Shown piece by piece: positions 1 to 12,336 of a stretch of 64,000 nucleotides of DNA. The notes below the pieces were generated by a model. That model did no database searches. It was not told the origin of the DNA and worked only from the letters and a program-made list of their open reading frames with translations. The position numbers were made by a program, and so were the translations under genes. Source of the DNA: Sabellastarte sp. h YS-2021 (Eukaryota > Annelida > Polychaeta > Sabellida > Sabellidae); contig OZ024932.1 of NCBI GenBank assembly GCA_964017235.1, positions 80,169,451-80,233,450 on the forward strand, given 5' to 3'. Position 1 is the first letter of the stretch. Every line of letters begins with the position of its first letter.

Positions 1-1062
1 CGTGTCGAAAACTGTTGATTGGTCAAAGAGAACAACAGCAGTAGCTTCACCTCTAGCAATGGCAAGATGGACTTCATTTTTAATAGACAGATGTGCAGTT
101 TTGGTCGAGTGACTGTGCTTATAGGCTGACCAACTAATATTTTCAAGTCCGTTTGAGGTGACATGATCATTTAACTGAGAAGCCACTACACACTCAATAA
201 GTTTAGAGATGAAGCTCAAGCCAGGTCTGTAGTTTTTTTTAATTCCTCTGATGGTAGTGAGGACTTTTTAATCAGTGGAGAGACAATAGCTTTTTTCAAA
301 CCACCTGGGACAACACCTTCAGATAGGGAACAGTTGTCAACCTTTGTAATTGAGTGCAAAAGAATATCCAAGCACTCCTTAACTAGAAAAGTAGGGTCTA
401 GGAGGCAAGATTTTGTTGGTGATTTGGTAATTACTTTTTGAACTTCATCCGCAGAAACAGATTTAAAAAGGTCAAATTTGGGTACACCAGGAGGAGTAGG
501 AAGAGTGAAGGAGTCAATGTTTGAAAAGGAGTCTCTGATCTTACTTATTTTATCGAGAAAAAAGTGACAAAATGGTTAGCAAGACCTGTCTGAGTGACAT
601 GAGAGGGGAGTACCTTTTCAGAAACAGAGTTCAGTACTGAGTATAAAACTTGCCACAGTTTCTTTAAATCATTGACCATTGTCACTGATAAGGTTTCTGT
701 AATAGTTCGAATTGTCCTTGGTTAATAGGGCATTGCACCAGGCAATCTGTTTACGGAGTCAAGCCTGATTTTGTGGGGATTGTCTTTGTGCCAGATCCAT
801 TCAAATTGACGCCTGACAGCTTTAGCCTGCAAGTAGGAGTTGGAAAGCCAACCTGTGGCACCTTTGCTAAAGGTTTGGGTGATCACAGGAGCATGTTTGT
901 CAAACAAGCCACTTAAGTCCTTGTGTATTGCTCATAAAGGGCACTAACTGTACTGCCAGGCCTAGTGACAAATGAGCAATTAGCAAGATCACACCTCAGA
1001 CTCTGCATGTTTATCTTATGATACCAATTGTAATATTTTGAAAGCATTTCAGTCTAGATTTA
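1..1062 (-). pseudogene. Degraded L2/CR1-type LINE reverse transcriptase, cut by left window edge
   Basis: The minus-strand translation parallels the intact copy at 1406-3775 step by step. It includes the linker with YYNWYHK and DKHAPVI, the arginine-rich stretch AKAVRRQFEWIWHK near 780-840, and, at the window edge, the approach to reverse transcriptase motif A (LFDQSTVFDT against LLDLSAAFDT in the intact copy). Several frameshifts and stops break the frame, so it is a dead copy. The catalytic palm beyond motif A lies outside the window. It is head to head with the next copy and diverged enough that the two are separate insertions rather than a recent inversion. Confidence 0.85.
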
Positions 1063-1405
1063 TACAAATCAATATCTGGTAAGTGATCTTTCCATATATG
1101 CAGCTCATGGCATTCGGACACATGTCTTGGATGTGTACATTCTTTTTTCTAATTTTGCTGTAAATAAACTAACAAAGCTAATATATATTTCGTTATATAA
1201 TGTTGAATTCCTTATATGTGCATCGTATTTTTTGATAATTTTTCTTGTTGTTTTTTTTTTTTTTGGTCCAATGGAATCATATCTTTCAAATTTCTCTTTA
1301 CAAACATATGCAATCTCAAATAAAAGGAAAGCTTTGTGCAGGTTGTGCATGCAAATAAACAACTTATTTATCTATTTATACTACACCCCTCTCCTTTCTT
1401 TATAA
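1063..1405. other. AT-rich spacer between two opposed LINE copies
   Basis: This holds runs of T (about 1250-1264) and AT-rich sequence. I see no gene. It separates the 5' ends of two oppositely oriented LINE copies, and no target-site duplication was evident. Confidence 0.5.
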
Positions 1406-3775
1406 TTTAACTATGATCACCTTGGTTTGGTTCAAAGTGTTAGTGGCCCGACTCATTTACTGGGGCACACTCTGGATGTTTTGATATCTCCTTGTGACTC
1501 GGATTTTGTCCGCAATGTTAGTGTTGGAGACTTCATTTCTGACCATGCTGCCATAAGATGCCAACTTGATTTCTCCCGCCCACCTACCAGTATCGACAAA
1601 TGGGTCTCTTATCGTCGGTACCACAGGATTGATATCGACCAGTTCCACAATGACCTCAGTAATATACCGTTTGTACGGTCCCCTAAAGGTACTGCTGCAG
1701 AACTGTATGATCAGTACATAACTGGTGTAACAATGGTACTCGACAAGCATGCTCCTATCATCTCACGCAAGGCAAAACAGCAGTCAGATGAGTGGTTGTC
1801 TGATTCGTATCGCTTGGCTCGATCTCTTAGGCGGCAATTTGAACGGATGTGGAGGAAACATAAGTCAGAGTTGAACAGATCAAGGCTCCGCAGGCAAATT
1901 GCCTGGTGCAATCGACTGGCTAACAAAGAAAAGGGTTCATACTACACTAATCTCATAACTGCAAACAGTGGTGACCCCAAGAAGCTATGGCAGTCATTAA
2001 GGAAGGTGTTGCATCGTACCTCTGAGACTGTCCTGCCTGCTCATAGCTCAGATAAAAGCCTTGCGGACATGTTTGCTTCTTTTTTCTCCAATAAAATAAG
2101 CAAAATCAGGGACACCTTTCCTACTTCTAGCTCTTTCAATGATGTACCTGACTCAGTCCCTCCTGCTTTCAATGCCTTTACACCTGTCACTGAAGACGAG
2201 GTCCATAAGTGTATCTGTGAATCTCCCACTAAATCTTGCTCGCTAGACCCTATACCAACATTCCTCCTTAAGGATTGTCTTGATATCCTCCTCCCTTCTA
2301 TTACCAAGTTGGTAAATTTCTCTCTCATTGAAGGATCTTTCCCAAATTCTTTCAAACAGGCGGTTGTCACCCCCCTCATAAAAAAGGCTTCCCTTCCCAG
2401 AGACGACCTTAAGAATTATCGCCCAGTGTCTGGTCTTTGTTTCTTGTCAAAGTTGGTGGAGCGAGTCGTGGCCAGGCAGCTGACGTCACACATCAATAGC
2501 AACAAGCTGGACAATCCTCATCAGTCAGCATACAAGCCAGGTCATTCCACAGAAACTGCTTTATTGTCCATAAAAAACGAGGTTCATCTCTCTCTGGCTC
2601 GCGGCGAACCCACAGCTCTAGTACTTCTTGACCTATCAGCCGCATTCGACACTATAGACCATAATATTCTCATTGGCTACCTTAAATCCTGGTTTGGTCT
2701 TGGTGGAACAGTCCTAAGGTGGTTTGCTTCCTACTTAAGAAATCGATGCCAGGCCATCAAGATAGGCTCTACACTATCTGAATTAAGTAGTCTCATCTAT
2801 GGCATTCCACAAGGTTCTGTCCTGGGTCCATTGTTGTTTTCACTCTATACAACTCCACTTAGTAAAATTATTAGCCTCCACCCGCATATTAAATTCCATT
2901 TTTATGCCGATGACACTCAGTTATACATCCATCTCTCCCATAAGAATGCTCATTCGGCTCTCGCCAAGCTAAATGCATGCCTTCATGATGTCCAAGAGTG
3001 GATGTCTCTCAGCAAATTGAAGCTCAACCCTGAAAAAACTGAATTTATTGTCTTTGGTTCTAAGGCTCAACGTCAGAAGATTTCCTCTCATTTTCCTGTT
3101 AGCATTCTTGGTAGCCTTCTTCATCCGGTTGATTCTGTCAGAAATCTAGGTGTGTGGTTTGATGCAGATTTTTCATTCTCCGAGCATATCAAGAGGACTT
3201 GCAAAGCGTGCTTTCTTCAGATGCGCGACCTCCGTAGAATTAGAAAGCATCTTACTCCTAATGTTGCAGTCCTTGCTGCAAATGCCTTGGTCAGTAGTCG
3301 CCTGGACTATTGTAACTCTCTGTTCAGAGGTTTGTCCGGTTTCAATCAGTACAAATTGCAAAGTATTCAGAACACCCTTGCTCGTATTGTTACAAATCAC
3401 AGAAAGTATGCTCATGTCACACCCATCTTAAAGAAACTCCACTGGTTGCCTGTTAAGTACCGATGTATTTTCAAAACTGCAACACTTGTGTATAAATTCT
3501 TGCATAGTGGCTCTCCTTCCTATTTTGGACCGTTCCTGTCTCCCAGTAGTTGTCCCTATAGTACTAGGCGTAGTCACCCAGATCATCAATACCTTACAGT
3601 TCCTCCTTTTCATTCATCAGTCTTTAAGTCAACCAAACATTTTGGCCTGAGTTTTGCCTTTGATGCTCCTAAGACCTGGAATGAACTCCCTCAAGATGTC
3701 CGCTGTGCAACATCAGTTGCCTCCTTCAGAAGCAAGCTTAAAACTTACCTGTTTGCAAAAGCCTACCCACCATAG
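1406..3775 (+). CDS. LINE ORF2-type protein: endonuclease C-terminus plus reverse transcriptase
   Basis: About 789 codons are open without a stop, but there is no true start because the element is 5'-truncated (the first usable codon is an internal TTG at 1427). Numbered from 1427, residues 1-45 are the end of an APE-type endonuclease (GPTH near 7-10, catalytic SDH at 38-40). Reverse transcriptase follows: YRPVS before the fingers, motif A LLDLSAAFDTIDH with Asp at about 402 and 408, motif B GIPQGSVLGP, motif C YADD at 493-496, and KLKLNPEKTEF after it. The C-terminus has the HWLPVKYR and AFDAPKTWNELP blocks typical of L2/CR1 proteins. All catalytic aspartates are present, so inactivation is recent, by 5' truncation rather than point decay. 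Its job was to nick target DNA and copy its RNA into the gap. Confidence 0.9.
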   Translation, partial: FNYDHLGLVQSVSGPTHLLGHTLDVLISPCDSDFVRNVSVGDFISDHAAIRCQLDFSRPPTSIDKWVSYRRYHRIDIDQFHNDLSNIPFVRSPKGTAAELYDQYITGVTMVLDKHAPIISRKAKQQSDEWLSDSYRLARSLRRQFERMWRKHKSELNRSRLRRQIAWCNRLANKEKGSYYTNLITANSGDPKKLWQSLRKVLHRTSETVLPAHSSDKSLADMFASFFSNKISKIRDTFPTSSSFNDVPDSVPPAFNAFTPVTEDEVHKCICESPTKSCSLDPIPTFLLKDCLDILLPSITKLVNFSLIEGSFPNSFKQAVVTPLIKKASLPRDDLKNYRPVSGLCFLSKLVERVVARQLTSHINSNKLDNPHQSAYKPGHSTETALLSIKNEVHLSLARGEPTALVLLDLSAAFDTIDHNILIGYLKSWFGLGGTVLRWFASYLRNRCQAIKIGSTLSELSSLIYGIPQGSVLGPLLFSLYTTPLSKIISLHPHIKFHFYADDTQLYIHLSHKNAHSALAKLNACLHDVQEWMSLSKLKLNPEKTEFIVFGSKAQRQKISSHFPVSILGSLLHPVDSVRNLGVWFDADFSFSEHIKRTCKACFLQMRDLRRIRKHLTPNVAVLAANALVSSRLDYCNSLFRGLSGFNQYKLQSIQNTLARIVTNHRKYAHVTPILKKLHWLPVKYRCIFKTATLVYKFLHSGSPSYFGPFLSPSSCPYSTRRSHPDHQYLTVPPFHSSVFKSTKHFGLSFAFDAPKTWNELPQDVRCATSVASFRSKLKTYLFAKAYPP

Positions 3776-3928
3776 CCTCCCCCGTCACATCTGTGTCTCT
3801 TTGGTACGACCTGGCTATTGTCCCTTGATTAACGCTAATTGCTTTGCTTATGGTTAGATGCGCCTTAGAGTCCATCAGTGATGGAGATTAAGCGCTATAA
3901 AAGTCCACATTAGTTAGATTAGTTAGAT
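1406..3928 (+). mobile_element. 5'-truncated L2/CR1-type non-LTR retrotransposon with long open frame
   Basis: The element begins abruptly inside the apurinic endonuclease domain, as expected for target-primed reverse transcription that stopped early. It keeps the whole reverse transcriptase and C-terminal region. Its 3' end (about 3780-3928) carries a conserved block ending in a T/A-rich tail built of TTAGATTAGTTAGA. The same 3' block recurs at 33463-33590 (+) and 44002-44070 (-), which defines the family's 3' end. The final tail is a short tandem repeat rather than poly-A, as in L2/CR1-like clades. Exact clade (L2, CR1, Rex1, Jockey-related) is not settled by eye. Confidence 0.88.
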
Positions 3929-4744
3929 CACCTTGAAAGAAACCTTTAGTTATCAAGCTAACAAAGAAATGTCATTGTAAATAAAAGACTACGTGATGCC
4001 AAAATGTTTAATTATGGTCTAAGTCTTTCTGAAGAATCTAGTAAAATAATAAGGAGTTAAAGATACCACATTATCTAAACACTAGACTATTACAACTCTT
4101 ATGCCTTAGAAACTATAACTGGTTATCAGAGGAAAATAAACCTGAAATCTTAAATTCACAGCAACACCCCAATACTGGTATTTTTACTATTTTAAGTTGT
4201 AATGTTAGAATCTCCAAATGGATTTTGTGATGGATAATTCCGTTACCACACAGTATACTGTATGCTATCCCAGTATACAATTTTTGCCACATTTATCAGA
4301 ATTCTAATAAGCATTCTGAATTCATATTGTGACAAAATTATGGAGCACAAAATTCAGTTTAACTTTCTGACATCAAAACTTCCAATGAGGTTTTGGGATA
4401 GGACATATGAATGACAACTATAGTCATAATACCTGTGGCTAAAATGCTATATAATATAAATACTGATTAAATTAAATTTGCATTCATTTGATAACATTTA
4501 CAATTTCATCAACAGGATGTCCAAAATCCCTCCAAATCAATAACAAAAAAATTGGGAGTTCTTGAATGCACATCGGGCTTGTACTAATAACCTGAGCTCT
4601 TTAAAGGGCCACAACTCACCAACTTTGAACTTTGTTTATATCACTCTAAGACTCCGGCTCATCGAATGATCAATTCTCTCTGTCTATTATGGAGAACAAA
4701 AAAAGGTTATAGTGATGACGGAAACAGGTCCTTTGTTTCTCACT
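3929..4744. other. AT-rich intergenic stretch, nothing recognised
   Basis: No coding signal, RNA gene or clear repeat was seen between the LINE 3' tail and the SINE. Confidence 0.4.
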
Positions 4745-4965
4745 GTGGCCATTGTGGACTGGAGGGTAACACACTCGCCTAGGGACACCATTGTGGACTG
4801 GAGGGTAACACACTCGCCTAGGGACACAGAGGACCAGGGTTCAATCACAGCTACAGACAGATACATAGTGTCTTCTATGACCAAGTAAAAATGTGTTCCT
4901 CTGTCATGGTGTTCTATCGAAACGGTCAAATAATTATCTGGCCATTTCAAACCCTCACTTGGTTT
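4745..4965 (+). repeat. tRNA-derived SINE with a duplicated 39-bp promoter segment
   Basis: A tRNA-like head carries an A-box-like stretch with GGGTAACACACTCGCC and a B box GGTTCAATC at 4838-4846. It is followed by an unrelated body reaching the phrase TTATCTGGCCATTTCAA, which recurs near 7058-7080. The head contains an exact tandem duplication of 39 bp (4749-4787 and 4788-4826) that doubles the A-box region while the B box is single. A tRNA gene would need a clover leaf and CCA-proximal stem, which I cannot fold here, so SINE is preferred. Confidence 0.6.
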
Positions 4966-6269
4966 GAAAGGGTCTTGTCATATGAAACCTATCAGAACAG
5001 AGTAGATAGAGTAGTTTTTTTTCTGATGTTGATTTGTTAAGTTCAATCAACAGATTATACATACATTAAAATATAATCCAATGTGGGGTAAAATCAGTTT
5101 TTTTTCCTTTGGCGTTAATTTTACAAGTATTCAGTAGGCAATAAGTGAAGTGAATAGCTATAATTAGTGAGATTATAAAGGGTAAATCTCAACCTTTATT
5201 AATTGATGGTTTGAAGCAGATTGGCTTAATCCCTTTAAAACTAACTGTCATCAATTGACTTTATAATAAGAGGGCTATTATGATGCTAATAAACAAAATA
5301 AACAAAAGAAGGCCGACTGACACATTGAGTGAAGGGGAAATTGTAGCGAAGCAATGTTAAATCTAACCGTCTTTAAAGTGTCCACTTATACAAGTAAACC
5401 AGCATTTGGTGCATGCTTATTACAGTTAAACCTAAAGAAGGGCGAATAAACTAATCCTCAAACTTCTATTGCAAAGCTTTCAGTTTTTAAATGGCCAGTA
5501 AGTTTATTCGTGGTTTTAAAATGGCTAAGTCATATGAAAATCTCACCCAGGTTTTCAATTGGCCATCAGATTTATTTAGCCAAGGTCGTTTCGAAACAGC
5601 CAATGGATTAAAAATGGAAAGTAACACAATTACTGATTATGAACTTTGCAACACATGTTCAACAATTCCAAAATCCAATAGTTATTAAATTAATAGACTA
5701 GAGCTAAAATGTTTAAGTAACTGTCCAAACATGTAGTGGGTAGCATTTGTGAGAATAAATATGACACTGTACATGTCCATGTATGTGTTGATTGATTAAT
5801 TAATCAGTATTTGGGCATTAAGGTAAAGACAGTACTAAGTAGCTATATAATATATCTCCAAGAGCCTAATCCCACACAAATGATCTCCTAGGAGAATACA
5901 TCCATGATGCCATTCATTGACTAATCCCAGTGTTTATTGAGTTGTGGCCTCAACACATATATACCACAGCATTTGGTCAAGGAATAAGATTTCGCACATA
6001 GTATAATTATTGCCAGTATAGCGTGGTTACACTCATCTCAGTAACCAGGCTTTTCCATTAAACATCTAAAGGAAGACATAAAGTGCACGGGATACTTCAA
6101 ACATTATAGCCATTTGTGTACACGTATCTTGTTGTTTTAGTGACTGCAGTGAGATGATATATTCCAGAAATAAATGTTTTACATGTAAATATTGAGTTCT
6201 GCAGAGTCAAATATATTTACATACATACAACAAAGATACACAGGTATTTGAAACTAAAACTCTGCCAAT
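4966..6269. other. Intergenic upstream of the dynein light chain gene
   Basis: AT-rich with no exon recognised. It must hold the promoter of the downstream gene, but no clear TATA box in the right place could be assigned. Confidence 0.35.
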
Positions 6270-6566
6270 ATGACTGAGGTGGATGATACATTCAAGCGAC
6301 TCCAGTCTTCCAAAGGCGTTGTTGGTTGTTTCATCTTGAACGGAGAAGGTATAGTTATCAAAACGACCATGGACGGCCCAACGACAACTCATTATGCCAC
6401 ACTTGTCCATGGATTTGCCATGAAATCCAAGAATGTTGTGAGAGACTTAGATGTCCAGAATGAGCTGCAACTTATACGTCTGCGTACCAAAAAGCATGAG
6501 ATTATTATGGCTCCTGATAAAGAATATATGCTTGTTGCCATACAGAACCCTGCTGGTGAGGCTTAA
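6270..6566 (+). CDS. DYNLRB: Dynein light chain roadblock-type (DYNLRB family), intronless
   Basis: This is a 98-residue protein, the full length of the roadblock/LC7 family. It starts MTEVDDTFKRL and keeps family landmarks in order: GVVGCFILNGEGI in the first beta strands, TTMDGPTTTHYATL in the central helix entry, DLDVQNELQLIRLRTKKHEI, and the C-terminal APDKEYMLVAIQNP. Roadblock dimers bind the dynein intermediate chain and link motor to cargo in cytoplasmic and ciliary dyneins. The ATG is in a good context (CCAATATG) and the frame is uninterrupted. A polyadenylation signal follows at 6648-6653. The usual animal gene has introns. The lack of introns here suggests either a retrocopy that kept an intact frame or a lineage that lost introns. 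Purifying selection on the protein looks evident because no residue typical of the family is broken. Confidence 0.93.
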   Translation: MTEVDDTFKRLQSSKGVVGCFILNGEGIVIKTTMDGPTTTHYATLVHGFAMKSKNVVRDLDVQNELQLIRLRTKKHEIIMAPDKEYMLVAIQNPAGEA

Positions 6567-6647
6567 ATGATAACAAATGGAGAAAGAAGTGACCTAAACC
6601 TTATACAGGATAGAGGGATTTGAGTACAGTTTTACTGTAGTATTGAC

Positions 6648-6653
6648 AATAAA
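6648..6653 (+). promoter_or_regulatory. Polyadenylation signal AATAAA of the dynein light chain gene
   Basis: A canonical AATAAA lies 82 bases after the stop codon, on the coding strand. Confidence 0.55.
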
Positions 6654-6659
6654 GCTAAC

Positions 6660-8692
6660 ATACCTAGCATGTAAATTAGATTTAATGATATTATTGTCTT
6701 TAAATTAAAATGGAGTTGAGGAGTCTGTATTTAAACTCTTGAGTAAAGTTTATGAAGAAATGTCAACCTTTGATACTATTGATACTGTTTTTAAATATTG
6801 TTGCACCAAAAGACATGTATTTTGCGTGCTTAAAAAGTAACCAATATAAATTACTGTCATGTAAAATGGATTCTATTGTCTTACCGTTTTTCTTTACATT
6901 TTAATCTTACTTTAAAACATTTAGGGACAATTCCAACTTATCTGTTATGCTCCAGTGAGGTTATCAACACAGTGTTTTTAGCTGTGTCACAATAAATCTT
7001 ACATGCAACTTTCAGTTGATGTGTAATTGTTATGACCAAAACCTGTAATTGTAATGTGTAATTATCTGGCCACTTCAAGGAGAAATCCAAAATTTCCATT
7101 TCAGTTTATGTGTTTACTAAATGAAGTCAATCTATTTTTGATAAATAAATAACTGGTAAAAGCCTAATTACCTCCAATGAGGATCGGAAGGCCACTTGGA
7201 TTAATTGGATTCTGGGTAGAAGAAAGAGTACATTACATTCACTAACCCCACCAAAACTTTGCAACAATCAGAATGAAACTGTCGAATAAACTGTTTTGTG
7301 AAAAATATGTAGAAGCTGTAATTGATAAGAGAGAGAGAGTAGAGTGTAGCATATGTATATTGTAAAATTGCAAAAGAAACCCACTTGGTTAATACTAGTA
7401 TTGTCATCATACTAATATATCATGATGGATGGTTAACAACTTGTGCCTGAATCATTCCTTTAACACATGTTTTGTTTGTTTGTTTTTTATAAACTTACTG
7501 GTATTTGTGGCATCGGTGATTTGTTTTGGTTAATAGATTTTAAACAGAAACTGTCTTTAATTTACCAGATTAACATGTCCTGTCCATTCATTGCTTGGCT
7601 ACAAAACGAAATATATGACCAACTATAATTTCACCGAGGGGTGTGTGACTTTCTTACACCCATGTTACATATTTATGGTTCTATATGGAGATATATGCGT
7701 TTTATATGCCATATGAAGCGCCATCTGCACCGTAAAGTAACAATCAAATACTCATTACCTGCCTATGTTCAACGACAATAACTGAGAATTAAAAAAAAAA
7801 GAGAAATAACTCTATTTAATATATTTGAAATAGAAGAAAACAAGTTCACAGTGCTGTAGGTAACATTCACTATTTCTACTACCATCTGTTCAACATAATG
7901 TTTTGGCCATGTTTATCAAAATAGTGTTATATAACCTATGTTTACTCCCAGGGGGATCATACTGGGACAGGGTATGTGTGAAGTTGGCTTTGTTTGATTT
8001 TGACCCAGGCAAAACACTGCACTAACGAACAATGAAAACGTCTGTTAATCATCTTAAATACGTTTATTATTTATAGACAACTTTTGTCAAGGCACACATA
8101 CATATATATTTTTTTTTAATTTAAGATTTGTAATATGCGCAGGTATTTTATTAGTTTTCATACATTCCTTAAACATCATTTGATCTTTCCATGGTTAACT
8201 ATTTGTAAATTGTGTAAAATGTCTCGCTTAAAGATAAGCTTAAAAGACCAAAATTTATATTTTTAACTATGCCAAAAAGATTGTTTTAAATTATCCGTTC
8301 TATTCTAAAATCTCAATTGAACTTGACACTGACAGTGATGAACCTATTGTTGTTTGCAACAAACATCAAATTGTCAGTAATATATGCTTCAAATTTCTAT
8401 ATTCCTGGCAATAACTTTCATATTTACAGCCTCTCATGGCTATTACAAATAATGGTATTTATAAAATGGATTTAGTTGATACACCTTTTTTGACCACAAT
8501 GAAATCTTAGAACAGTTTTATAGTAACGTGTGTTTTTATGAATTCTGAAGTTTTATCAATTTTTCATTTGAGTGATGGTAATTTAAAATACCTCTGAATT
8601 CAACAAGGTTGGCACAATCCTATTTACTCACAATGAAGGAAATTGTTGTGATCAGAAAACAAGACATTTTTTAAATGAGCATTGCATGTAAA
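6660..8692. other. Intergenic between dynein light chain and the minus-strand secreted gene
   Basis: AT-rich. It shares a short phrase (TAATTATCTGGCCACTTCAA at about 7058) with the SINE body at 4745-4965. The 3' untranslated region of the minus-strand gene should lie in the right part. The nearest canonical minus-strand AATAAA I see is at about 8063-8068. No other gene was seen. Confidence 0.4.
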
Positions 8693-11600
8693 TTAAAAAT
8701 AGCTTTGAGCTTGGAGGGTTGCATTCAGATGTCCTGTGAGGCCATTTAGTACCCTCTGGGTGTTCATCAAAACATGGTAGAAATCGTCTTGAATCTGTGC
8801 CAGATGCTTTTCTCCCTGTAGACTGCTGGGGATCAATCCAACAGTCTCCACCACTGGTTCTACTATCTGAATCTTGCTGTAGATGTCACACAAGATCTGG
8901 TAGATTCCACCACCAGACCCATTACCTGTTGACAGATGATTTTATCAATGACTGATGATTAAAATAAAGACTTAACAGTTATGGTTAACATTTTGTAAGC
9001 TGGGTATTCACCCCCTTTTATAATGGGAAAACTTTCCCAATGACATATACAGAAAAAATACATATCACGAATAAAGATGGCCATATTATACACGTGTGTA
9101 GCCTGAATATTATATTGTTAATCTTTATGAGTAATATAATCTTGATGAGTGATATAATTATTTGATTTTACTTTTATTATCCTCCATTTTTAATGATTTA
9201 TGTGTAAAATTAAGCCATATAAAAGACACAATGCAAAAAGACTGGCATATACATACATACACAAATGAATATAAAAACTTGAATTTCTAACTTGTGATTT
9301 CTCTGCCAGTTGTGCATGGAGTTTTATGCAACAAAAAGGAACAGAAGGACTGTAAAAATATCTTTCCAATGATATATAACACATATTTGTAGGTTACATG
9401 GTTTCCGAGATATTACTGACAAATCAAAACTTGTTGACACTAATTATCCATGGTTAGGAGGCGCCGCTCAAAATAAATATATCCCGCTCTGTATATCCAG
9501 TGGATAATAAAAGATGTTGATGGAAGTTGATTCAACCAATGTGATTGCTGAGATTTCATAAATAATATGAACCTCCGCACTTAAACACTGCAACCTGGGT
9601 GTTTTTTGTGAGCTTTATTCAAACAGATGAAATTTTCTCAAAACATCTGTGGTCACTTGGAACTTGGGGATATTGCCATATGGAGCTACATAGGTAACTT
9701 TTTAAAAATATTTTCTGACAATGGTACCTGACTAACCATGACCATTATTAGCCATTACCGAACTAGGGTCAAGTTTATAGTAAAGAACAAGTATTTTGAA
9801 AAGTGCTTTAGCACGAGAGCAAATACTTCTACTTTCTGCAAAAGTTATTGAACATCAAATGTGAGGTTAGAAAAGAAATACAAATTCTTTTCAAATGTAC
9901 TTAAGTACGAATATATTTGGTACTTAAAATGAACATGAGTACTGACATACTTTCAGTATTTTCAAAAATTTGTTTAGTTTTGAAGTACTTCAACCCAACC
10001 CTAATAGCCAGTGCTAATTCGTATTGAAGTAATAAGGAAGTACAGGCTGAGAATATATTTCTCTCACTTACCCTGTCCAATTTGTGTCAACATGCTGTAG
10101 ATCACCCTCTTCTGGGAATTGTGAGCCTCTGTGGATGTGAGGAGTTCTCTGAGGTGTCTTGCAAATATATCCACTCTTCTCAGGGATGCATAGATGTTAA
10201 GAAGCTGAGTTTGAAATGGTAAGCCTTGCAAGGGTTCCTGAAACCAAATACAGTGGCATTACCAATGCAAAAGTGTGTGCAACAGAACTTAAAGTTATCA
10301 TGTGCAGTTTTATCTATCCATTTAGGAGCCAGTCACGCAGTTTGGACAGATGTAAGCATGGTTAGACACTGTTGAATGTAATAGACACTCTGTTGGTGAA
10401 AAATTGTACATCAAATGGCGCATTTCACACATATTGGTCAGTGATATAAATGTAGATGTTTGATGTACACTGATTAATAAAACAAAGCATCATGACACAG
10501 GTCTGCAGTTAAAATGTAACAATGATGTGACATAACGTTCGTAGAAGTGTCAAAATCTATGAATGATCCATTCACACGTTTTTACGTGTACAGTGGACTA
10601 TAGACACTACAGTTTCTGAGATAGTGTTCCTTTTAGGGAGAGACACAATACTTGATGGTATAACATATTGACGAGTTGCATGTTATATTAAGCTGCAAAA
10701 CTTATCCAGAAGAAATTACTTCAATAATTATCCTATAAATTAAGTCATAATTAGACTGAGTCACATTTTGAGGCCACAAAGTTTTATCTTGTTTCATGAA
10801 CCATTAAAAGCATTTAAGCAGAAATGGATTGGTGTCAGACATTTTTGTACATTCTAGTGATGTCCATGTGCAGCCAAATATATTACCTTAGTTCTACTGA
10901 ACTGTATATTTGTAAAAAAGAAGAATCCTACATTTCCAGCTTTGTTATGCTGGTTTTTCTGATAACCTCACCTTGTACCTAAATTTAACACAATCACTCG
11001 TTTTGGTTTGTTAAATATAGTCAGTGTGATGATCAGAGAGTTTTTGCAGTTCGTTCTAACCTGCTTTAAACAACTAATGCTTTTTAAGGTTGCCTCAAAT
11101 TACAGTAACTATTTATGTACCCTCTTCCCCTCTTACCATAATTTGTGACATTTTTGTGATGACAAATATTCTCTGCAAATACTAAAATATGGTCATTTCA
11201 TATAAGAAATAAGAATTAGTGAGAAAAAGAAATGAAATATTGCTTTACTTGGTAAATGTTTCAAGATGTGTCATACTGAGGTGTAGAAATGAAATATTGC
11301 TTTACTTGGTAAAATGTTTAAAGATGTGTCGTACTGAGGTGTAGTGGATAACAAACTCTTCTCCCATCTATATGGTTGTGGGTTTAATCCCAATCTGTAT
11401 TTGAATCTGGATAGTTGGTCGTAACTTACTGGCCTCCTATGGTTTAGAGTACAAACTCTTGACTGAGTAGTTTGATCTAAGTTGCCTCAATCACCCCAAC
11501 TGGTCACTTTCACTTTGAGATATCACCATATGGAACAATGTAGGTACCTTTCTCAATAATGGGAAGCACTCAGAGAGAACAGACCTCTTCAAAGACCCAA

Positions 11601-12280
11601 TATCTCCAACATAAAAATGTAAATTTGGAAATGTATCGTATATTAATACCTTGTGTATTTCTTTTTACATTTTTCCCTCGACGCACTTTTTTGTTATTGT
11701 CATATTTCTATTGTCTTGAATCTTAAGATCAAGGTCAAAGTTGGGGTTTTATGTCCTGTTCAAAAACCTTTGGATCTTAAGGCTGTGCCTAGTGGTCATT
11801 GAGGTAATTTGGTCCCTGTCCAAAATCACCAGAAATATCAAGTATTCAAATACATACATTTATAAGAGATATGGCTCTCAATAAGAAACACAAATGCACT
11901 ATTTTTGTGGCTGTTTCAGGGAATTAGAGATCTCATGTTTAAGCTGTAACACTGTATGTACAAGAATGATGCTGTAAATAAGGAATAACACCACACTAAT
12001 TCACGTAATCATCAGGATAATTACTGCTCATGTGGTAATTTGGCCCCACTGAAATTGGAATTTACTACTTACTCTTTTTTTGAGTTTATATCATCGTAAA
12101 TTTTTGACGATTAGAACATATATTGATTATCCATAAACATACAATAATTAGCCTGACCTCATGAGTTTCAGTCGGAATGCTATTATGTTTTTGTGTATCA
12201 GTGAGGTAAAAGTTGTGTTGATTTGTACTTGGAAAACTTGTAGAAAATTATGTGTCAATGTGTATCAAAAATAAATGTTA

Positions 12281-12336
<56 letters not shown>

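Noticed and set aside
1427-3775. Treating the LINE protein as a cellular gene
   Set aside because: Endonuclease/reverse transcriptase motifs, truncated 5' end and recurring 3' block show it is a retrotransposon.
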